The notes under the pieces were generated by a model. The model worked only from the letters and a program-made list of their open reading frames with translations, had not been told where the DNA came from and made no database searches. The position numbers and the translations under genes are program-made. From Paracoccaceae bacterium (GTDB taxonomy: Bacteria; Pseudomonadota; Alphaproteobacteria; Rhodobacterales; Rhodobacteraceae), in contig JAHEFH010000014.1 in assembly GCA_024640245.1 (NCBI GenBank), positions 1 to 32,534 on the forward strand: a stretch of DNA of 32,534 bases, read 5' to 3'. This document shows, in pieces, positions 28,986 through 32,534 of this stretch; the first letter of the stretch is position 1, and the number at the start of each line of letters is the position of its first letter.

Positions 28986-30085
28986 ACGACATCATCCTTT
29001 GTTGCCAGTTGCTCGACCAGCGCGGCCAGCGCCTGGGTAGCTTCGGGTTTGCCTTTCGACAGCGCGGCATCCGCCATGAAGGCAGCCTTGTCCGCATCTG
29101 TCAGAATGGCCGCTATATGCTTTGCCAGCGTCTCTGGTGCAAGCTCTGATTCCAGAATCACCACCGCCCCGCCGGCATCATTCAGCGCACGGGCATTGGC
29201 GGTCTGGTGGTCGTCGGTCGCAGTAGCCAGCGGGACCAGGATCGACGGTCGCCCGATCACGGCGATGTCCGCAACCGAGGAGGCGCCGGATCGCGACACC
29301 ACCAGTTGCGCCTGCGCCATGCGTTCCGGAAGGTCGTGGAAAAACGGCGAAACCTCGGCGGAGACCCCGGCAAAGGCGTAGGCCTTTTCGCAGGCCTCGG
29401 CATCAAGCTCGCGGGCTTGCTGCGACACATGCAGGCGGTTTCGCAGACCGGCGTCAAGCAGGGCCACGGCCTGCGGCATTATCGTGCTGAGGATATGCGC
29501 GCCCTGCGACCCGCCTATGGCAAGGATGCTCAGGGGTTTTCTTTTCGGCAGAACATATTCCGCACCGGCAAGGGCGAGGACGCTGCTTCGCACGGGATTG
29601 CCGGTATGCGTGCCCAGTACGCCCGAAGGCAGGGTGGTCGGCCATGTGCCGCAGGCGACCAGATTGACGTAGCGCGCGAACAGACGGTTCACGCGGCCCA
29701 GCACACCGTTCTGCTCGTGGATCAGGCGCGGCGTGCGCGTCAGGACCGCCGCGGCCATCGCCGGCAATGCCGGATAACCGCCAAAGCCCGCGACCACGTC
29801 GGGCCGGTCGGCCTTCATGCGCCGCCACGACGCCAGAATGCCGCGCAGGATTTGCAACGGCGCTGCCAGCTTAGCCTTCAATCCACCGCGCGAAAAGGTG
29901 CCGGACCTGACGATCTCTACCGGAACTTCCGGCGGAAAGCCGCCTGCATAGCGCGCGCCGCGCGGATCTGTGGACAGTTTCACCCGCCATCCGCGCGACA
30001 GCATTTCCTCTGCCAGCGCCTGCGCGGGGAACATGTGGCCGCCAGTCCCGCCGGCGGCGATGACCAGCAGTTTCGGTTCAGCCAT
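28982..30085 (-). CDS. murG: UDP-N-acetylglucosamine transferase MurG (lipid II synthesis)
   Basis: Transfers GlcNAc to lipid I, giving lipid II, on the cytosolic face of the inner membrane (GT-B fold). The 367 residues begin [17 protein letters not shown], with GGTGGH at 12-17; later motifs are [25 protein letters not shown] and [10 protein letters not shown]. The start at 30085 overlaps the ftsW stop by eight bases (ATGGCTGA); an in-frame ATG at 30127 would add 14 residues without family similarity. Confidence 0.96.
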   Translation of the reverse strand: MAEPKLLVIAAGGTGGHMFPAQALAEEMLSRGWRVKLSTDPRGARYAGGFPPEVPVEIVRSGTFSRGGLKAKLAAPLQILRGILASWRRMKADRPDVVAGFGGYPALPAMAAAVLTRTPRLIHEQNGVLGRVNRLFARYVNLVACGTWPTTLPSGVLGTHTGNPVRSSVLALAGAEYVLPKRKPLSILAIGGSQGAHILSTIMPQAVALLDAGLRNRLHVSQQARELDAEACEKAYAFAGVSAEVSPFFHDLPERMAQAQLVVSRSGASSVADIAVIGRPSILVPLATATDDHQTANARALNDAGGAVVILESELAPETLAKHIAAILTDADKAAFMADAALSKGKPEATQALAALVEQLATKDDVV

Positions 30086-31268
30086 GCCGTGATCCGGGAG
30101 TTTGGACCCGTTCGCGGCCCAGGACATCCGCCATGTCGCCCTGCGGCCGCTTGCGCGTCAGCGCCAGCAGAAATCCCAGCGCGATGCCGCCGGCCAGCAG
30201 AGACGAACCGCCATAACTGATGAACGGCAGGGTCATGCCCTTGGCGGGCAGCAGGCGAACGGCGACACCCATGTTGATGAAGGCCTGCATGCCGAACATC
30301 GCGGCAATGCCTGTTCCCGCGAAACGAATGAACGGATCGCGTTCCTTTGTCAGGCGCAGGAGGGACCGCACGGTGACCGCCATGAACAGGAGGATGATGA
30401 ACAGCACCAGAAACAGCCCGTATTCCTCGGCCGCGACGGCGATGATGAAATCTGTGTGCGCATCGGGCAATGACCATTTCACGCTGCCCTCTCCGACACC
30501 TACACCAAAATATCCGCCCTCTTGTATCGCATTGGTGGCATATCCAAGCTGCGTGCGCGGATCGACGTCAGGGCTGAGGAACCCGTCTATGCGGCGCGCG
30601 AAATGCTCCGAGTTATGATAGGCCAGATAGCCGGACCACAAGACACCGCCGGTCATAAGGATCAACAGCAGCATCGGGGCGCCGGCTACGAAATACATGA
30701 TGCCCCAAGCGGCCAGATAAAGGCTCGCTTGCCCGAAATCCGGTTGCAGCACCAACATGGCAGCGACCGCGATAGTGACCATCAGCGACAGGCGTTTGCC
30801 GGGCGGGCCCCCGACCTCGAAAGAAGCGGCCATCAGCCAGGCCGAAAACACCAGAAAACAGGGTTTGACGAACTCGGACGGTTGCACGGACGTGAAGCCC
30901 AGTGAATACCAGCGCACCGCGCCCTTGCCGAAATCGGTGCCGAAGACCGGCAGCAGGGCCAGCCCCACGAAGCCGAAAATGAAACCGGCCACCCCCAGCC
31001 TGCGCACCATACGCGGAGAGGCCATCGACAGGAGGACCATCACAAGAAGGGCCAGAAAGCCGAAAAACGCCTGACGGTAAACATAGTAGAACGGGTTCAG
31101 CCCGTTGCGTTCCGCCAGCGGAACCGAGGCCGCCATGCCGACCAGAAGGCCTGTCAGGAACAGCAGGATCACCGCCAGAAGGGTCAACTTGTCCACCGAG
31201 CGCCACCAGCGCGGCAGAATCGGATCGCCGGGCTTAGCCGCGACAGTGCCAAACACCATATCAGTCAT
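30078..31268 (-). CDS. ftsW: Divisome peptidoglycan polymerase FtsW (SEDS family)
   Basis: A multi-pass SEDS glycosyltransferase that polymerises septal peptidoglycan with FtsI. The 396 residues contain about ten membrane segments. WYSLGFTSVQPSEFVK (120-135) is the SEDS signature, and LPDAHTDFI carries the catalytic Asp273 (Asp297 in E. coli). KGMTLPFISYGGSSLL is the C-terminal signature. The N-terminus is short and cytosolic. The ATG at 31268 has GGGCA at some distance, a weak SD; a second ATG at 31259 is possible. It has its own 110-base upstream gap with a hairpin and a terminator of the preceding gene. Confidence 0.96.
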   Translation of the reverse strand: MTDMVFGTVAAKPGDPILPRWWRSVDKLTLLAVILLFLTGLLVGMAASVPLAERNGLNPFYYVYRQAFFGFLALLVMVLLSMASPRMVRRLGVAGFIFGFVGLALLPVFGTDFGKGAVRWYSLGFTSVQPSEFVKPCFLVFSAWLMAASFEVGGPPGKRLSLMVTIAVAAMLVLQPDFGQASLYLAAWGIMYFVAGAPMLLLILMTGGVLWSGYLAYHNSEHFARRIDGFLSPDVDPRTQLGYATNAIQEGGYFGVGVGEGSVKWSLPDAHTDFIIAVAAEEYGLFLVLFIILLFMAVTVRSLLRLTKERDPFIRFAGTGIAAMFGMQAFINMGVAVRLLPAKGMTLPFISYGGSSLLAGGIALGFLLALTRKRPQGDMADVLGRERVQTPGSRHG

Positions 31269-31305
31269 GAGAAATGCCCATGTTAATTCCTGCCTATGCC
31301 TCGAT

Positions 31306-31321
31306 GCCGCCTCTTGCGGGC
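31306..31321 (-). promoter_or_regulatory. Leader hairpin upstream of ftsW
   Basis: GCCGC-CTCTT-GCGGGC folds into a 4-5 bp stem ending 37 bases before the ftsW ATG, in a probable mRNA leader. The minus-strand sequence TAAGAT near 31336-31341 could be a -10, with TGGAAA 16 bases upstream as a poor -35. The hairpin resembles that of ftsZ (23069-23082). Confidence 0.35.
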
Positions 31322-31370
31322 GTGCTTTGGAGAAATCTTACACGAACCTGTTTATTTTTCCAGAACAAAA

Positions 31371-31387
31371 CCCGCGATTTAGGCGGG
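31371..31387 (-). terminator. Candidate terminator at the end of the methyltransferase gene
   Basis: CCCGC (31371-31375) and GCGGG (31383-31387) form a 5-bp stem whose loop contains the stop codon. On the minus strand it is followed by TTTTGTT (31370-31364). The short stem may allow read-through into ftsW. Confidence 0.5.
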
Positions 31388-32002
31388 CTGTGACACGAAA
31401 CGTCGCCTGCTGGCCAGCCAGAGCGTGAATCCGCCGGCCCCGGCATCTTCCGGCACATAGACGATATCCGTAAAACCATTTGCTTCGAACAGCTTCCGGT
31501 AGTCCGCCTCGTCCAGCGTGGCGTGATAAACCGGACGACCCTCGACTGTGCCCTGCCCTTCGCCCGCCGTGATGCCGGTCTGGATCAGGATGGGCGCTCC
31601 CGGTTCGATCATTGCCGCAAAGCGCGGGAACATCGCGCGCTGGTCGTCCTGTGTCAGGTGGAACAGCACGGACCACATGACGATCGCATCGAAGCGGGTA
31701 TCGGGGTCATAGGTGCGGATATCGGATTCGACCCACTCATGGTCCGGAAACCGCCGCGTGGCGATCGCCAGCATTTCCGGAGCGAAATCGACACCGGTGA
31801 TCCGCGCGCCCGCGTCGATCAGGTAACGCGCCACCGGCTCACCCGCACCGCAACCTAGATAAAGGATATCCGGCGACGGACCGCAGCGCTCCAGCACCTT
31901 GTCGAGCCATTTGCGCTCGAACAGCGCCCGGTTGCGCTGCGCGTCCCAAGCTCCGGCGATGTCGCGGTAAAGGCGTTTGGTCTCTTCGTAGGGGTCAGAC
32001 AT
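31379..32002 (-). CDS. Class I SAM-dependent methyltransferase, inserted between murD and ftsW
   Basis: The 207 residues fit a small Rossmann-fold methyltransferase. Motif I is [15 protein letters not shown] (about 48-62), the motif II acidic residue is in [14 protein letters not shown], motif III is WVESDIR, and [13 protein letters not shown] is the post-motif III/IV region. The substrate is unknown. The ATG overlaps the murD stop by eight bases (31995-32002), so its translation is coupled to MurD. A candidate terminator at its end separates it from ftsW. In the standard dcw order murD is followed directly by ftsW, so this is an extra gene. It could modify a precursor, lipid or protein, or be a neutral insertion. 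Confidence 0.88.
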   Translation of the reverse strand: MSDPYEETKRLYRDIAGAWDAQRNRALFERKWLDKVLERCGPSPDILYLGCGAGEPVARYLIDAGARITGVDFAPEMLAIATRRFPDHEWVESDIRTYDPDTRFDAIVMWSVLFHLTQDDQRAMFPRFAAMIEPGAPILIQTGITAGEGQGTVEGRPVYHATLDEADYRKLFEANGFTDIVYVPEDAGAGGFTLWLASRRRFVSQPA

Positions 32003-32534
32003 CCAGAAAGGGTTGCACGGCGGCGATGAAGGCGTCGCCGCGATGCTCGAAACTGCGGAACTGGTCGAAGCTGGCGCAGGCTGGTGCCAGCAAGATCACG
32101 TCGCCCGGATCGGCATCCGCGACGGCCTGTGCCACCGCGGCCTCGATCGTGCCGCTGTCGGCATGCGGTGTCTCGCCCAGCTGTCCGGCGAATTCTTTCG
32201 CCGCCGCGCCGATCAGATAGGCCTTCTTCACGCGCCCGAACAGGGGCGCGAGTGCGGCGATGCCGCCTTCCTTGGCCTGACCCCCGGCGATCCAACGGAT
32301 GTTGTCGAACGCCAGCAGCGCCTGTTCGGCGGCGTCGGCGTTGGTCGCCTTGCTGTCGTTCACAAAGCGAACGCCGTTGGACATGCCGAGGAACTGGCTG
32401 CGGTGCGGCAGGCCCTGAAAGCTCGCCATCGCCTCTTCGATCACTTTCGGCGCAAGTGCCAGCGTCCGGCATACGGCATAGGCAGCGCAGGCGTTCTGGT
32501 GGTTGTGCGCGCCCGGCAGGTTCGGAAAATTCCG
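31995..32534 (-). CDS. murD: UDP-N-acetylmuramoylalanine--D-glutamate ligase, C-terminal part
   Basis: Adds D-Glu to UDP-MurNAc-L-Ala. Only the last 179 residues are in the window; the frame is open to the right edge, so the gene is truncated by the window, not broken. The visible part starts with [14 protein letters not shown], continues with the ligase C-terminal domain signature LPHRSQFLG and the FVNDSKATN motif, then [11 protein letters not shown] and [12 protein letters not shown], and ends FLDV. It is the first gene of the visible dcw segment, with the rest of the cluster presumably to the right. Confidence 0.96.
   Translation of the reverse strand, partial: RNFPNLPGAHNHQNACAAYAVCRTLALAPKVIEEAMASFQGLPHRSQFLGMSNGVRFVNDSKATNADAAEQALLAFDNIRWIAGGQAKEGGIAALAPLFGRVKKAYLIGAAAKEFAGQLGETPHADSGTIEAAVAQAVADADPGDVILLAPACASFDQFRSFEHRGDAFIAAVQPFLDV

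Noticed and set aside
1-32534. tRNA, rRNA, CRISPR, insertion sequence or prophage signals
   Set aside because: Read through all gaps; none has cloverleaf, repeat-spacer, terminal repeat or transposase features.

Overview
The window is a high-GC, densely packed chromosomal segment from an alphaproteobacterium, most probably order Rhodobacterales (Roseobacter/Rhodobacteraceae). The evidence is gene order and family content: a bolA - J-domain - cobS - cobT block, a DUF2484 membrane gene between murC and murB, ftsZ followed by lpxC - bamD - recN, and a GlcG/malate synthase G pair. I saw no rRNA, tRNA, CRISPR array, insertion sequence, integrase or phage gene. No gene-free stretch exceeds 300 bases. 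The largest gaps are 3814-4030 (217), 23035-23212 (178), 21285-21447 (163), 1088-1243 (156) and 9798-9940 (143), and each has its own entry or hairpin entry.

Layout, left to right. (1) 1-3813, minus strand: malate synthase G and GlcG (coupled by ATGA), a terminator, then a PuuD-type glutamine amidotransferase followed by a secreted ankyrin-repeat protein cut by the window edge. (2) 4031-8774, plus strand: aminopeptidase N (pepN), gatB and a DUF4177 protein with a lysine/alanine/proline-rich tail. (3) bolA (minus) diverges from a J-domain gene, followed on the plus strand by cobS, cobT and an aminopeptidase P-like M24 peptidase. (4) A ClC-type anion transporter (minus) with altered signature motifs diverges from an FAD-linked D-lactate/2-hydroxyacid dehydrogenase (plus). 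(5) 17717-32534, minus strand: recN, bamD, lpxC, ftsZ, ftsA, ftsQ, ddl, murB, DUF2484, murC, murG, ftsW, a class I methyltransferase, and the 3' part of murD. This is the distal half of the division and cell wall (dcw) cluster plus the outer-membrane genes that usually follow it.

How the genes work together. In the dcw half, MurD, MurC and MurB act on UDP-MurNAc-peptide precursors, Ddl makes D-Ala-D-Ala, MurG makes lipid II, and FtsW, FtsQ, FtsA and FtsZ assemble and drive the divisome. LpxC and BamD supply lipid A and outer-membrane proteins for the same growing envelope. Most dcw junctions overlap by 4, 8 or 13 bases, which implies translational coupling. The coupling breaks before ftsW (terminator plus AT-rich leader), before ftsZ (178-base leader) and after ftsZ (strong terminator). 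CobS and CobT are the ATPase and chaperone subunits of aerobic cobaltochelatase; CobN and the rest of cobalamin synthesis are not in the window.

Most of the window is ordinary housekeeping sequence, and I do not see a clear undescribed system. The points most worth checking are: the methyltransferase translationally fused into the murD/ftsW junction; a similar small hairpin at the same place in the ftsW and ftsZ leaders; the divergent ClC transporter; the T-N11-A dyad between glcB and pepN; and the zinc-ribbon-like N-terminus of the J-domain protein beside bolA and cobST.
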